From Daejeonia sp002484105 (lineage in GTDB: Bacteria > Bacteroidota > Bacteroidia > Flavobacteriales > Weeksellaceae): a stretch of DNA of 64,000 bases. Positions 16,420 to 25,885 of the stretch are shown here, one piece after another. Location of the stretch: the NCBI RefSeq assembly GCF_051175565.1, contig NZ_CP195105.1:310001-374000 (forward strand). Direction: 5' to 3'. Each line of letters starts with the position of its first letter. Position 1 is the stretch's first letter. The translations under genes and the position numbers were made by a program. The notes under the pieces were generated by a model. That model ran no database searches. It was not told the origin of the DNA and saw only the letters and a list, made by a program, of their open reading frames with translations.

Positions 16420-17385
16420 ATGGGCGTCTTGGCAAAAAATACTATACTGGCATCGCTGCTGGCTTTTACGGTCAGCAGCTTTGTTTATTTTGGTTTTGCC
16501 AACGTATATTCATCCGGAATTTTCAACCGTGAGGCTTTTCTGGAGCAGTTCCATTCCGGTGTGTACCAATACCGGATTCTCAGCGGATACCTACTGATGG
16601 GGATTTATCATTTCCTGGGAAGCCTGCCGCTGGACTACAGCATATTCCGCCTGCAGTTCATCAATTCCGGTGCCGATCCCCGGATGTTCCTGTCTTTCTA
16701 CATTCTGAATACAACATTCACCATACTGAGCGCTGTGGCACTCGCGCTGCTGAGCCATACCCAAACATTTGTTGCGACATCTTCCGAAAGGCTGCTGATA
16801 CCCGCTTTGGGCATATTCACGATTGCGCTCAGCCAGTTTGTCATTGTTCCGTACGACTGCAGTTCGTATTTTCTGATGCTGCTTTTTTTCCTGGTATTCC
16901 TGAAATACACCGCAAACCGCAGTACCGGAACTTTTATCATGCTTTGTGTGATCATGCTGGTCTCCACACTGAACCGTGAATCTTCTGCGTTGTCCCTGTC
17001 CCTTGCGGCCACCCTGCTGTACCGAAAATCCGGCTTCACCCGGCAAAGCTGGATTCCTCTCGCTGTGCTGACGTCCGTTTTTGTGCTGACCTATGCCGGC
17101 ATGCGCTTTACCGGAAACAGCTTTACCACCAATGACGGCAACCTGTTGCACGAGAATTTCAGCGATCCGAAAAACCTGCTGGGCCTGCTTTTCTGGGGAG
17201 TATTTTTCATGCTTTCCCTGAATCTTGCAGCCGGCAAACCCGAGCGGAAAAATATCCTGCTTTTCCACCTGCTGGCGGCACCCTATCTGCTTATGTGTAT
17301 CTACACCGGCATCCTTTACGAAATACGGCTGTATATCCCGCTGTTCCTGAGCGCAATGACACTGGGAAGAATCAAAGTAAAATAA
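16420..17385 (+). CDS. Polytopic membrane protein of unknown function
   Basis: 321 residues with about 8-9 predicted membrane helices. A conserved-looking loop YQYRILSGYLL near residues 45-55 and NRESS near 185 recall membrane glycosyltransferase or polymerase-like proteins, but I cannot place it in a family. It starts 1 nt after ugd and is followed at once by the ABC exporter genes, so a role in polysaccharide assembly is inferred. It is the only candidate in the locus for a membrane-embedded assembly enzyme besides the acyltransferase at 40679. Confidence 0.7.
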   Translation: MGVLAKNTILASLLAFTVSSFVYFGFANVYSSGIFNREAFLEQFHSGVYQYRILSGYLLMGIYHFLGSLPLDYSIFRLQFINSGADPRMFLSFYILNTTFTILSAVALALLSHTQTFVATSSERLLIPALGIFTIALSQFVIVPYDCSSYFLMLLFFLVFLKYTANRSTGTFIMLCVIMLVSTLNRESSALSLSLAATLLYRKSGFTRQSWIPLAVLTSVFVLTYAGMRFTGNSFTTNDGNLLHENFSDPKNLLGLLFWGVFFMLSLNLAAGKPERKNILLFHLLAAPYLLMCIYTGILYEIRLYIPLFLSAMTLGRIKVK

Positions 17386-17386
17386 C

Positions 17387-17394
17387 TAAATTTG
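17387..17394 (+). promoter_or_regulatory. -7 box TAAATTTG before the ABC permease gene
   Basis: TAAATTTG fits TAnnTTTG and begins 1 nt after the preceding stop codon. It places the transcript start near 17398, consistent with translation from TTG 17418 rather than from the upstream in-frame ATG at 17295, which lies inside the previous gene. Confidence 0.5.
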
Positions 17395-17417
17395 CAATTC
17401 AAAAACACAAAACAATA

Positions 17418-18260
17418 TTGAAAACCACGGTTTATACCTCGGACAAGAGGACACATTTTTTCAAAGAGCTGGCATCGATTTTCCAGGATGTCAGGAAATC
17501 CAGTTTCCTGGCCTACCAAATGGCCAAGAGAGATTTGCAGGCTCAGTACCGACAGTCTTTTTTAGGGTTCTTCTGGGCTTTTGCCCCTATTCTCACCAAT
17601 TCACTTGTATGGATTTTCCTGAATTCGTCAGGTACCGTTCAGGTCAATACCGGGCAGGAAATCCCATACATTCTTTTTGTCGTTATCGGGACAACGTTAT
17701 GGAGTATTTTCAATGAATCGCTTTTTATTCCGATGACTTCCGTGAATGGCGCCAAAGGGCTGCTCTCCAAAATCAATTTTCCGAAGGAAGCCTTGTTGAT
17801 TGCCGGTGTGTACAAGATGAGTTTCAACCTCATGCTTAAACTCATCCTCATCGCTGTCATTCTTATTATTTTTGGAATCCTGCCATCGGCGGAAATTCTG
17901 CTTTTCCCTGTATATTTGATGGCTATTATCCTTTTTTCGCTTGCGCTGGGAATCCTGATTACACCGATAGGGCTTATTTATACGGATATTAACAGGTTTT
18001 TTTCTACGGTCATTTCTTTTGGGATGTACATCACACCGGTGGTATATGCCGCACCCAGAAAAGGTATCTTCAAAACGCTTTTTGATCTCAACCCTTTAAC
18101 CTATCTGTTTACCGACAGCAGGAATATCCTTACGGGTTATCCGGCTGAACATATTTTGGGGATGCTCATACTGGGTATTGTCAGCGGATTGGTATTTTTA
18201 ATCGGACTGGTTATTTTCAGGAAATCAATGCCAATTATTATTGAAAAAATCTCAGGGTAA
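17418..18260 (+). CDS. ABC transporter permease for polysaccharide export (Wzm-type)
   Basis: About 280 residues from the in-frame TTG at 17418 (LKTTVYTSD...). The frame extends to ATG 17295, but that overlaps the upstream gene by 91 nt and precedes the -7 box. A cytoplasmic N-terminus with LAYQMAKRDLQAQYRQSFLG is followed by six membrane helices, the pattern of the ABC-2 family TagG/Wzm permeases that move O-antigen, capsule or teichoic acid across the inner membrane. The stop overlaps the ATP-binding partner's ATG by one base. Confidence 0.9.
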   Translation: MKTTVYTSDKRTHFFKELASIFQDVRKSSFLAYQMAKRDLQAQYRQSFLGFFWAFAPILTNSLVWIFLNSSGTVQVNTGQEIPYILFVVIGTTLWSIFNESLFIPMTSVNGAKGLLSKINFPKEALLIAGVYKMSFNLMLKLILIAVILIIFGILPSAEILLFPVYLMAIILFSLALGILITPIGLIYTDINRFFSTVISFGMYITPVVYAAPRKGIFKTLFDLNPLTYLFTDSRNILTGYPAEHILGMLILGIVSGLVFLIGLVIFRKSMPIIIEKISG

Positions 18261-19471
18261 TGGAAAGTAAAGAAAACGAAATATTGGTAAAGGTTCAGAA
18301 TGTCTCCAAGAAATTCTCTCTGGATCTGAAAACCTCATTGAAGTATGGAGCAGTGGACATCCTGAGGAGTACCTTTGGAATGAAAACCAGCAAGGAACTC
18401 CGCCCGCACGAATTCTGGGCCGTAAAAGACATCAGCTTTGAACTGCGCCGTGGCGAATGCATCGGACTGATCGGGCATAACGGGGCCGGAAAATCTACAC
18501 TGCTGAAAGTTCTGAACGGTTTGTATGCCCCGGACAAAGGCCAGATTACCATGAAAGGGAAAGTGGGGGCTCTTATTGAGCTTGGTGCTGGCTTCAACCC
18601 CATCCTTACGGGAAGGGAGAATATATACAACAACGCCTCTATTCTTGGATTTACCAGAAAAGAAGTGGAAGAAAAAATGCAGTCGATTATTGATTTTGCA
18701 GAAATTGACCAGTTTTTAGATATGCCTGTGCAGAATTATTCCTCCGGGATGAAAGTACGACTAGGTTTTGCTGTGGCAGCGCATATGGATCCTGATATCT
18801 TAATCATCGATGAAGTGCTGGCGGTTGGAGATTTGGGATTTGTCATCAAATGTTTTGACAAGATTGGTCAGATTTTACCAAATACTGCTGTAATCTTTGT
18901 TTCGCACTCTATGCAATTGGTGTCGAGAATTTGTAATGATATACTATTGCTGGATCATGGAAAAGTGGAATACCACAGCAAAGATATTGGAAAAGGTATC
19001 CAAATGTATTTCTCCAAATTTGCACAGTCCGACAAAAATGTGGTGTACGACAACCAAAAAACCCGGCTAATCACGAAGTCAATCTCACTAAAAAATAATA
19101 TCGTTTCGAGGAGAGAAAATTTTAAAATAACTTTAGAATTTGAAATATTAAATCCTCAATTAACGGTAGCTCCTCATCTTTACCTTTTGATTAAGAATAG
19201 CGAACAGCTACAAATTGCCGGTGTTTTCATCAATGAATCCAAAGTTTGCACCACGAACAAAAAGACGTTGATATACGATATTGAGATAAAAGATCCCTTG
19301 TTTACGTTGGGCAAATACACAATTGACATGGGTTTAAATGACATCAAAACGCAAGAACCCATCATTAGAATCAATAATTTATTTGAATTTTTTGTTGCCG
19401 AAGGTGAACAAACCTGGGTTCCGATAGAATTAGTATCCGCATGCGACGTGAAGTTTTTAGAAAAAAAATGA
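18260..19471 (+). CDS. ABC transporter ATP-binding protein with C-terminal substrate domain (Wzt-type)
   Basis: 403 residues. Walker A GHNGAGKST begins near residue 72, the signature YSSGMKVRLGFA near 158 and Walker B ILIIDEVLAVGD near 181. An additional ~140-residue C-terminal beta domain (about 260-400) fits Wzt_C, which in Wzt proteins recognises the modified end of the chain. It drives export with the permease encoded just before it. The 3' third is AT-richer than the 5' part. It couples to the next gene through ATGA. Confidence 0.92.
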   Translation: MESKENEILVKVQNVSKKFSLDLKTSLKYGAVDILRSTFGMKTSKELRPHEFWAVKDISFELRRGECIGLIGHNGAGKSTLLKVLNGLYAPDKGQITMKGKVGALIELGAGFNPILTGRENIYNNASILGFTRKEVEEKMQSIIDFAEIDQFLDMPVQNYSSGMKVRLGFAVAAHMDPDILIIDEVLAVGDLGFVIKCFDKIGQILPNTAVIFVSHSMQLVSRICNDILLLDHGKVEYHSKDIGKGIQMYFSKFAQSDKNVVYDNQKTRLITKSISLKNNIVSRRENFKITLEFEILNPQLTVAPHLYLLIKNSEQLQIAGVFINESKVCTTNKKTLIYDIEIKDPLFTLGKYTIDMGLNDIKTQEPIIRINNLFEFFVAEGEQTWVPIELVSACDVKFLEKK

Positions 19472-20304
19472 TGATGAGAAAAAAAATAAAACAATTAAAA
19501 AAACTATTAAAATTACGTTCCCAATATAACAAAGCATTGGGTATCAGCTTCCAGGATTATTACAGTTTGTCTCAGTTTGGTGCACAACACTATGTCAACA
19601 AAGATGTTGAATTTCTTGGAAAAAAAATAAAATTCACAAATCCTTTTTGGTTCCTGCATAGTTTGGACGAAATTTTTGTAGAGAAAGTCTATCAGTTTAT
19701 CCCTGATTCGGAACCACATAAGATCATCGATGCTGGTGCCAATATTGGGTTAAGTGCTATTTTTTTGAAGAACATTTTCCCAAAAGCACAAATAACCGCA
19801 TTGGAACCAGATCCTCAAATATTTGCGTTACTGCAAGAGAACATTCGTAGTTTTGGATACGAAAAAGACGTACATTTACTAAATGCTGCTGCGTGGATTA
19901 ATGACGAAACGCTTGAGTTTGCCGCAGAAGGAAGTGTAGGAGGACAAGTGATGGAACAGAATGAATCCCATGCCGCAACCATCAAAGTAAAATCGGTAAG
20001 ACTTCGGGAACTTATAGATTCGGAAATTTTCTTTTTAAAAATTGACATAGAAGGAGCAGAATACAAAGTTTTGAAAGACATCAAAGATCAGTTATTTTTG
20101 ATCAAGAATCTTTTTATCGAATTTCATGTTCGGAATCATGAAGAAAACCAACTTGACGAAATCCTGAAATGGGTTCGAGATGCTGGTTTCCGATATTACA
20201 TAAAGGAAGCATGGAATAACATGGACTTCCCTTTCACTAAAAAGCTTAATAACAATAGTGGGTTCCAAATGCAGTTAAACATTTTTTGTTATCGAAATGA
20301 CTAA
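19468..20304 (+). CDS. FkbM family methyltransferase
   Basis: About 278 residues from ATG 19468, which overlaps the preceding stop (ATGA); the frame is open 27 nt farther upstream. The SAM-binding motif IDAGANIGLSAIF lies near residue 87, followed by the acidic strand-2 motif ALEPDP and, later, FLKIDIEGAEY, typical of FkbM. It probably methylates a sugar hydroxyl. Since Wzt_C domains can read terminal modifications, a chain-capping role is possible but inferred. Confidence 0.88.
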   Translation: MMMRKKIKQLKKLLKLRSQYNKALGISFQDYYSLSQFGAQHYVNKDVEFLGKKIKFTNPFWFLHSLDEIFVEKVYQFIPDSEPHKIIDAGANIGLSAIFLKNIFPKAQITALEPDPQIFALLQENIRSFGYEKDVHLLNAAAWINDETLEFAAEGSVGGQVMEQNESHAATIKVKSVRLRELIDSEIFFLKIDIEGAEYKVLKDIKDQLFLIKNLFIEFHVRNHEENQLDEILKWVRDAGFRYYIKEAWNNMDFPFTKKLNNNSGFQMQLNIFCYRND

Positions 20305-21379
20305 AATAAAACCAATTGCAATCTATCTCCCACAGTTTCACCCCATCCCCGAAAACGATGAATGGTGGGGCAAAGGTTTTACCGAATGGACCAATGTGAC
20401 CAAAGCAAAGCCCATGTTCGAAGGACATTATCAACCACATTTACCGGCAGATTTGGGTTTCTATGACCTACGATTAGAGGAAGCAAGATTGGCACAAGAA
20501 GCATTGGCAAAGGAGTATGGTTTATATGGTTTTTGTTATTATCATTATTGGTTTAATGGTAAGCGGCTTCTGCATGAACCACTCGACAGAAAACTAAAAA
20601 ATCCGAAAGAAGATTTTCCATTTATGCTTTGCTGGGCAAATGAAAACTGGACTCGAGCTTGGGACGGCAATACAAGGGAAGTGCTGATGGAACAAAACTA
20701 CTCGGATCAGGACGACGAGCAACACCTGCGATTCTTATTGGAAAATGTGTTCAATGACCCAAGGTATATCAGGGTTCAGGGCAAAATTTTCTTTGTTGTG
20801 TACCGACCGGTTCATTTTCCGGACATACGCAGAACGGTAGAATCTTGGCGAAAGATTGCCAAAGAATATAATGAAGATTTGCATTTGGGATACATGAGGC
20901 ATTTTTCGACTGCTGATATTGATTTAGATACGATCTTTGATGTTTCTATTGATTTTCAGCCAGATTTCCGCTATTTGCCGATGGGTTGGAAACCGTCTAA
21001 AAAAGATAAGATCGCTCACAAATTATTCAACAAAACGCCTTACTATTTCAATAATGAGGTGATGAGTTATCAATCTTTCGTTGCAAGACAAAAAAAACAT
21101 CAGATATTTAATTCGAGAATATATCCAGGAATTACGCCCATGTGGGATAATTCGGCGAGAAGAACAAAAAACGCATTAACCATTCATTATTCGACCCCCG
21201 AAAAATACCGTGAATGGCTCGATTTCATCATCGAGAAATACAAAGAAATTGACCAGCCCGATAAATTCATCTTCATCAATGCATGGAACGAATGGGCAGA
21301 AGGAAACCATCTTGAACCCTGCCAAAAATGGGGGCGGGCTTACTTAGAAGAAACCAGAAAGGCATTTGAAAACCAATAG
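20297..21379 (+). CDS. WbsX-like / glycoside hydrolase family 99-like protein
   Basis: 360 residues. The N-terminus IAIYLPQFHPIPENDEWWG with GFTEWTNV, then CYYHYWFNGKRLL and WANENWTRAWDG, are hallmarks of the GTWbsX (glyco_transf_WbsX) family, which is related in fold to GH99 and is common in O-antigen and rhamnan loci. The C-terminus has INAWNEWAEGNHLEP, another family landmark. It overlaps the FkbM gene by 8 nt. Whether it transfers or trims sugars is not known. Confidence 0.9.
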   Translation: MTKIKPIAIYLPQFHPIPENDEWWGKGFTEWTNVTKAKPMFEGHYQPHLPADLGFYDLRLEEARLAQEALAKEYGLYGFCYYHYWFNGKRLLHEPLDRKLKNPKEDFPFMLCWANENWTRAWDGNTREVLMEQNYSDQDDEQHLRFLLENVFNDPRYIRVQGKIFFVVYRPVHFPDIRRTVESWRKIAKEYNEDLHLGYMRHFSTADIDLDTIFDVSIDFQPDFRYLPMGWKPSKKDKIAHKLFNKTPYYFNNEVMSYQSFVARQKKHQIFNSRIYPGITPMWDNSARRTKNALTIHYSTPEKYREWLDFIIEKYKEIDQPDKFIFINAWNEWAEGNHLEPCQKWGRAYLEETRKAFENQ

Positions 21380-22322
21380 AGAAAAACCATCTGTTTCGGT
21401 GATTATCCCGAATTTCAATCATGCGCCCTATCTTACGCAGCGCATCGGATCGGTATTGAATCAAACCTATCAGGATTTCGAGGTGATTATACTGGATGAT
21501 AAATCTACCGACAACAGCAGAGACATCATCGAGCAGTACAGAAATCATCCGAAAGTAAGCCATATCATTTACAATGAAGAAAATTCCGGTTCCACTTTCA
21601 AACAATGGAAAAAAGGAATTGAATTAGCAAAAGGTGAGTGGATCTGGATTGCAGAAAGTGATGATTGGTGCGAAACCAATTTTCTGAAAGAACTGATGAT
21701 CGAGTTGTGCCAAGACCGCTCGATCTCGATTGGCTATTGCCAGAGCATTACCCTTTTTCCTGAAAACAAAATATACATCCGGGAACAATTGGAACCTGCA
21801 GTAAAAAGAATTAAAAAAGAAGAATTCCTCAATCAATACCTGCTGAAGGGGAATTGTATTTACAATACAAGTATGGTGGTCTTCAATAAATCACTGTACC
21901 ATCACATCAAAAATGAAGAATTTTTAAACTATAAATTTTGTGGAGACTGGGTATTTTGGGCAGAACTAAGCAAACAAGGAGATGTGATCCGGCTTTCGAA
22001 ATTGCTGAATTATTTTAGAAAAACCGGCGAAATCGATGTCACCACAAAAGCCATCAAAGACGGTTTAAACTTGGTGGAAGACATTAATGCATTACACTAT
22101 TTTCTGAAAACGATGAATGCAGATTACGTCACTTATATCAAACAAGTAAAAAAATATTACTTTCATTATAAACAACAACATTTCAGTGGCGACACCCAAA
22201 AGCTGATTCGGGAAAATTTTGCCCGGCATCTGGGTAAAAAACGCTTATGGATCTGGGACATTAAATACCGCAAACAAAAAATCGCCGAGCGAATTTATAA
22301 CATCCTTAAAGAAAATATGTAA
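21366..22322 (+). CDS. Glycosyltransferase family 2
   Basis: 318 residues, starting with TTG inside the end of the previous gene (14-nt overlap). GT-A fold landmarks: VSVIIPNFNHAPYL at the N-terminus, DDKSTDNS near residue 39, and the acidic motif AESDDW near 95, which should bind the metal and sugar nucleotide. No membrane helices. It presumably adds one sugar of the repeat unit at the cytoplasmic face. Donor and linkage are unknown. Confidence 0.88.
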   Translation: MKTNREKPSVSVIIPNFNHAPYLTQRIGSVLNQTYQDFEVIILDDKSTDNSRDIIEQYRNHPKVSHIIYNEENSGSTFKQWKKGIELAKGEWIWIAESDDWCETNFLKELMIELCQDRSISIGYCQSITLFPENKIYIREQLEPAVKRIKKEEFLNQYLLKGNCIYNTSMVVFNKSLYHHIKNEEFLNYKFCGDWVFWAELSKQGDVIRLSKLLNYFRKTGEIDVTTKAIKDGLNLVEDINALHYFLKTMNADYVTYIKQVKKYYFHYKQQHFSGDTQKLIRENFARHLGKKRLWIWDIKYRKQKIAERIYNILKENM

Positions 22323-22324
22323 GT

Positions 22325-23191
22325 ATGTATCCTCCACCGAAAATCTCCATCCTCATTGCCAATTACAATAACGGTCATTTTTTCAAAGATTGTTATGACG
22401 GGCTTATTGCGCAAACCTGTCAGGCGTGGGAAGCTATTGTAATTGATGACTGCTCCACCGACAATTCTGTAGCAACCATTCAGAAATTGACAGGAAATGA
22501 TTCCCGTTTCAGGTTTTATGAGAATGAATACAATATTGGCTATCAGAAAACAATTGCAAAAGCAATAGAATTAAGCGCCGCGGATATATTTGGTCGTGTG
22601 GATCCGGATGATGCACTGATGCCAGAAGCTGTTGAACTTTCTTTAAAAGCACATGAGGAAAACCCTGAAGTGGGGTTGGTGTATAGTAATTTTATCTTCT
22701 GTAATGAAGATTTAGAAAAAATCTCCTCCCATAAGGGAAAACAGATCACAGAGTTGGATATGGATTATTTCAATTTTGATGCAGAAATTTCTCATTTTGC
22801 TACTTTCAAAAAAGAAATGTATCATAAAACAAGCGGTATTGATGTTTTCAATAAAAAAGCGGAGGACAAAGATATATACATGAAAATGTGCGAAGCCGCT
22901 CCGGTAAAATATATTGATGAAGACCTCTATTTGTACCGGCTTCATGATGGAGGGATTTCCACCAACAAAAATGGAGACAAAGCCTATTTCTGGCATTGGG
23001 TGGCACTGATAAAAATGGCAGAACGAAGAAATATAAACCTTGAAGAACTCTTTCTGGAAAAATTTGAGCGCTCCGAAATTTACCAGAAAGAAAAGGAAGA
23101 AAGCCAAAACCTCCGAGATGTACTGAAAAAATCTCGATGGCTGAAATTGGGAGCAAAACTGGGGCTTTTTAAATTGTATAAATATTTGTAA
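22325..23191 (+). CDS. Glycosyltransferase family 2
   Basis: 288 residues. Landmarks: ISILIANYNNGHFF, DDCSTDNS and the acidic motif RVDPDDAL near residue 95. It starts 2 nt after the previous gene and its stop overlaps the next start (TAATG). Cytoplasmic GT-A enzyme; donor unknown. Confidence 0.88.
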   Translation: MYPPPKISILIANYNNGHFFKDCYDGLIAQTCQAWEAIVIDDCSTDNSVATIQKLTGNDSRFRFYENEYNIGYQKTIAKAIELSAADIFGRVDPDDALMPEAVELSLKAHEENPEVGLVYSNFIFCNEDLEKISSHKGKQITELDMDYFNFDAEISHFATFKKEMYHKTSGIDVFNKKAEDKDIYMKMCEAAPVKYIDEDLYLYRLHDGGISTNKNGDKAYFWHWVALIKMAERRNINLEELFLEKFERSEIYQKEKEESQNLRDVLKKSRWLKLGAKLGLFKLYKYL

Positions 23192-24099
23192 TGACAGCAG
23201 CAACACCACTTATCTCCGTCATCGTTCCTTGCTACAATCAGGCACAATATCTGGATGAATGCCTGCAATCTGTTCTGGATCAAACCTACCAAAACTGGGA
23301 ATGCATTATCGTAAATGATGGCTCACCGGACAATACAGAAGAGATTGCCTTACAATGGACGGCTAAAGACTCTCGTTTTACATACCTGAAAAAAGAAAAC
23401 GGAGGACTTTCTTCCGCAAGAAACGCAGGAATTGAAGTGGCACAAGGGGAATGGATACAGTTTTTGGATTGTGATGATAAAATTCTACCAAATAAATTTA
23501 GTCTTTCTTCTAACTACTTTGACGATTATGACTTGATAATTACAGATTACTGCATTCTATCCAAGGAAAAATTAATCACAGATTTTGAAAATAGTTTTGT
23601 ATTACATACCATTTCACTAGAAAACATTATCATGAATTGGGATACTAAATTTATTATACCCATTCATTGTGGATTATTCAAAAACAGACTATTACCAAAA
23701 TTCAAAACTAATTTGAAGGCAAAAGAAGATTTATTATTTTGGATTGAATTCTGTCAAGAAAACGATAAAATCATTGTCCTTAATAATAAATTAGTAGTTT
23801 ATAGATTTCACAACGAAAGTATGACAAGAGATTATCATCATATGCATAAAAATGAACTGAAGGCGTATGACTATATTTATAGTTACATCTTGAAGGATGA
23901 TGATTCTCGAAAAAGATTTCTAATGAACAAAATTGTATATGCTCAAAATACTATTTTACTAACACAAAATAATCTTAATTATCTTCAGAGAATAAAAACT
24001 CAACACGAAAAAACTATTCAAAAGATATTAAATAGTAAACGCTATAAAATAGGAAGTAAAATAGCAGATTTTATAGAAAAATTAAAATTCAAGTCATGA
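23191..24099 (+). CDS. Glycosyltransferase family 2, composition mosaic
   Basis: 302 residues. The GT-A landmarks ISVIVPCYNQAQYL, NDGSPDNT and LDCDDKI (near residue 92) are in the first third. From about 23470 onwards the DNA becomes much more AT-rich, while the 5' part matches its neighbours. This suggests that the acceptor-side C-terminal part has a different origin. The coding frame is intact. Confidence 0.87.
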   Translation: MTAATPLISVIVPCYNQAQYLDECLQSVLDQTYQNWECIIVNDGSPDNTEEIALQWTAKDSRFTYLKKENGGLSSARNAGIEVAQGEWIQFLDCDDKILPNKFSLSSNYFDDYDLIITDYCILSKEKLITDFENSFVLHTISLENIIMNWDTKFIIPIHCGLFKNRLLPKFKTNLKAKEDLLFWIEFCQENDKIIVLNNKLVVYRFHNESMTRDYHHMHKNELKAYDYIYSYILKDDDSRKRFLMNKIVYAQNTILLTQNNLNYLQRIKTQHEKTIQKILNSKRYKIGSKIADFIEKLKFKS

Positions 24100-24983
24100 A
24101 TCAGCCTTTGGTTTCCATCTGCATCCCCACCTACAATGGTGAAAGATATTTACAGGAAGCGCTTGATTCTGTAAAAGCACAAACCTATAAGAATATTGAG
24201 GTAATTATTTCCGATGACAATTCTAAAGACCATACTTTAGAAATCTGTGACCGTTTTAAAAACGAAGTGGATTTTCCTGTTTATATTTATAATCATACAC
24301 CGTCAGGCATTGGTGCCAACTGGAACCATTGTGTGGAAAAAGCGAATGGGGAATATATAAAATTTCTTTTTCAAGATGATGTGCTAGATACATTATGTAT
24401 TCAAAAAATGTCAGAATTTCTAGAAAACAATAGAAAAATTGGTTTAGTCGCTTGTAAAAGATTATTTATCAATAATTCAATAAATCAAAATTCAGATACT
24501 ATATCAAATTGGATAAGTAAATATTCTAATCTGCAATTTCAGTTAGAAGATAAAAATAAGAACATTTCAGAATATTATTTGTTGGATAATCGTATTTTCA
24601 AAAGAGATGATTTTTTTTCATCTCCTCGTAATAAAATTGGAGAGCCAAGTGTTGTAATGTTCAGCAAAGTCGTTTTTAAAAAGATTGGATTCTTTAATAA
24701 TTCATTAAAGCAAATCCTTGATTATGAATATTTTTATCGTATTCTAAAGAAATATCCTATCGGGATACTAAATAAACCATTAGTATATTTTAGAATACAT
24801 GATGATCAAGAAACAAACCAAAATCGAAATCGATCTATTAATGATTATGAATTATATGAACAGTTTCAATATAAAGAACTATTATTTTTTGTAAACAGAG
24901 AACGGCGAAAATATCTTCTAAAAAAATACAATAAGATTTATAAATTTTTATTATCAATCTATTACAAAATCCGTTACTCATGA
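24096..24983 (+). CDS. Glycosyltransferase family 2, composition mosaic
   Basis: 295 residues, overlapping the previous stop by 4 nt. Landmarks: VSICIPTYNGERYL, DDNSKDHT and FQDDVLD near residue 92. As in the gene before, the DNA shifts to strongly AT-rich from about 24350, just before the acidic motif, and stays so to the end. Donor and linkage unknown. Confidence 0.87.
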   Translation: MNQPLVSICIPTYNGERYLQEALDSVKAQTYKNIEVIISDDNSKDHTLEICDRFKNEVDFPVYIYNHTPSGIGANWNHCVEKANGEYIKFLFQDDVLDTLCIQKMSEFLENNRKIGLVACKRLFINNSINQNSDTISNWISKYSNLQFQLEDKNKNISEYYLLDNRIFKRDDFFSSPRNKIGEPSVVMFSKVVFKKIGFFNNSLKQILDYEYFYRILKKYPIGILNKPLVYFRIHDDQETNQNRNRSINDYELYEQFQYKELLFFVNRERRKYLLKKYNKIYKFLLSIYYKIRYS

Positions 24984-25885
24984 ACCTCTACTCCATCATC
25001 GTCATTTACAACGGCATGCGCAGGGACTGGATACAGAAATGCTTTTCCAGCATTGAAGCGTCCTCTGTTCCGGTAAAAATCATTGCGATTGATAACGCCT
25101 CCACAGATGATAGTGTGCATTATATAAAAGCAAACTTTCCAAATGTTTTACTCATAGAATCCAAAGAAAATCTGGGGTTTGGCGGCGCCAATAATCTGGG
25201 ACTAAAAAAAGCTCTGGATCTCGGAGGTGAATATTTTTTCTTGCTCAATCAAGATGCCCGTGTGGAAAAAGATACTCTTGAAAAACTGGTAACGCAAGCC
25301 CAAAATAATCCGGAATACGGCATTGTAAGCCCGCTCCATTTAAATGGAAAAGGAGATGCACTGGATTATAATTTTTCTAATTACATTTCTCCCAGCCAAT
25401 GCAAAAACCTATATTCAGATTTTGTTTTAAATAAAGTAGAAAATAAACTTTACGAATCTGGTTTTATATGTGCAGCAGCTTGGTTGCTAACCAAAGAATG
25501 TTTACGGATTGTAGGTGGTTTTAGTCCTACTTTTTTTCATTATGGGGAAGATGACAACTATATTCATCGCTTATTTTATAAGGGTCTAAAAATTGGAATT
25601 TATCCCTTGGTGAAAATATACCATGATCGTGAAAACAGAATGCAGCCCAGAGTAGGAAACTTTTTACAAAGATCATTGTTATTAAAATACTCCTCTCCTC
25701 AAAATAATATGAATATCCATGTCAGAATAAAACAGCTTAAAATACGTATATTAAAAAATAAACTATTAGGAAAAAACTACGTCTCTATGAAAGACGAACT
25801 ACTCTTTCTAACAACGAACTATGTATTGATTTCGGAAAATTTAAAACTTTCCTTGTCTAATCACAATTATATCTTTCTAAAATGA
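24980..25885 (+). CDS. Glycosyltransferase family 2 (rhamnosyltransferase-like), paralogue of the gene at 39748
   Basis: 301 residues. Landmarks: IIVIYNGMRRDW, DNASTDDS, the NLGFGGANNLG motif typical of rhamnosyltransferase-like GT2 proteins, LLNQDARVEKDT, and HYGEDDNYIHR. It shares NFSNYISP, LYSDFV and the HYGED motif with the protein encoded at 39748-40692, so the two arose by duplication. The last half of the gene is AT-rich. Rhamnose specificity is a family tendency, not shown here. Confidence 0.88.
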   Translation: MNLYSIIVIYNGMRRDWIQKCFSSIEASSVPVKIIAIDNASTDDSVHYIKANFPNVLLIESKENLGFGGANNLGLKKALDLGGEYFFLLNQDARVEKDTLEKLVTQAQNNPEYGIVSPLHLNGKGDALDYNFSNYISPSQCKNLYSDFVLNKVENKLYESGFICAAAWLLTKECLRIVGGFSPTFFHYGEDDNYIHRLFYKGLKIGIYPLVKIYHDRENRMQPRVGNFLQRSLLLKYSSPQNNMNIHVRIKQLKIRILKNKLLGKNYVSMKDELLFLTTNYVLISENLKLSLSNHNYIFLK

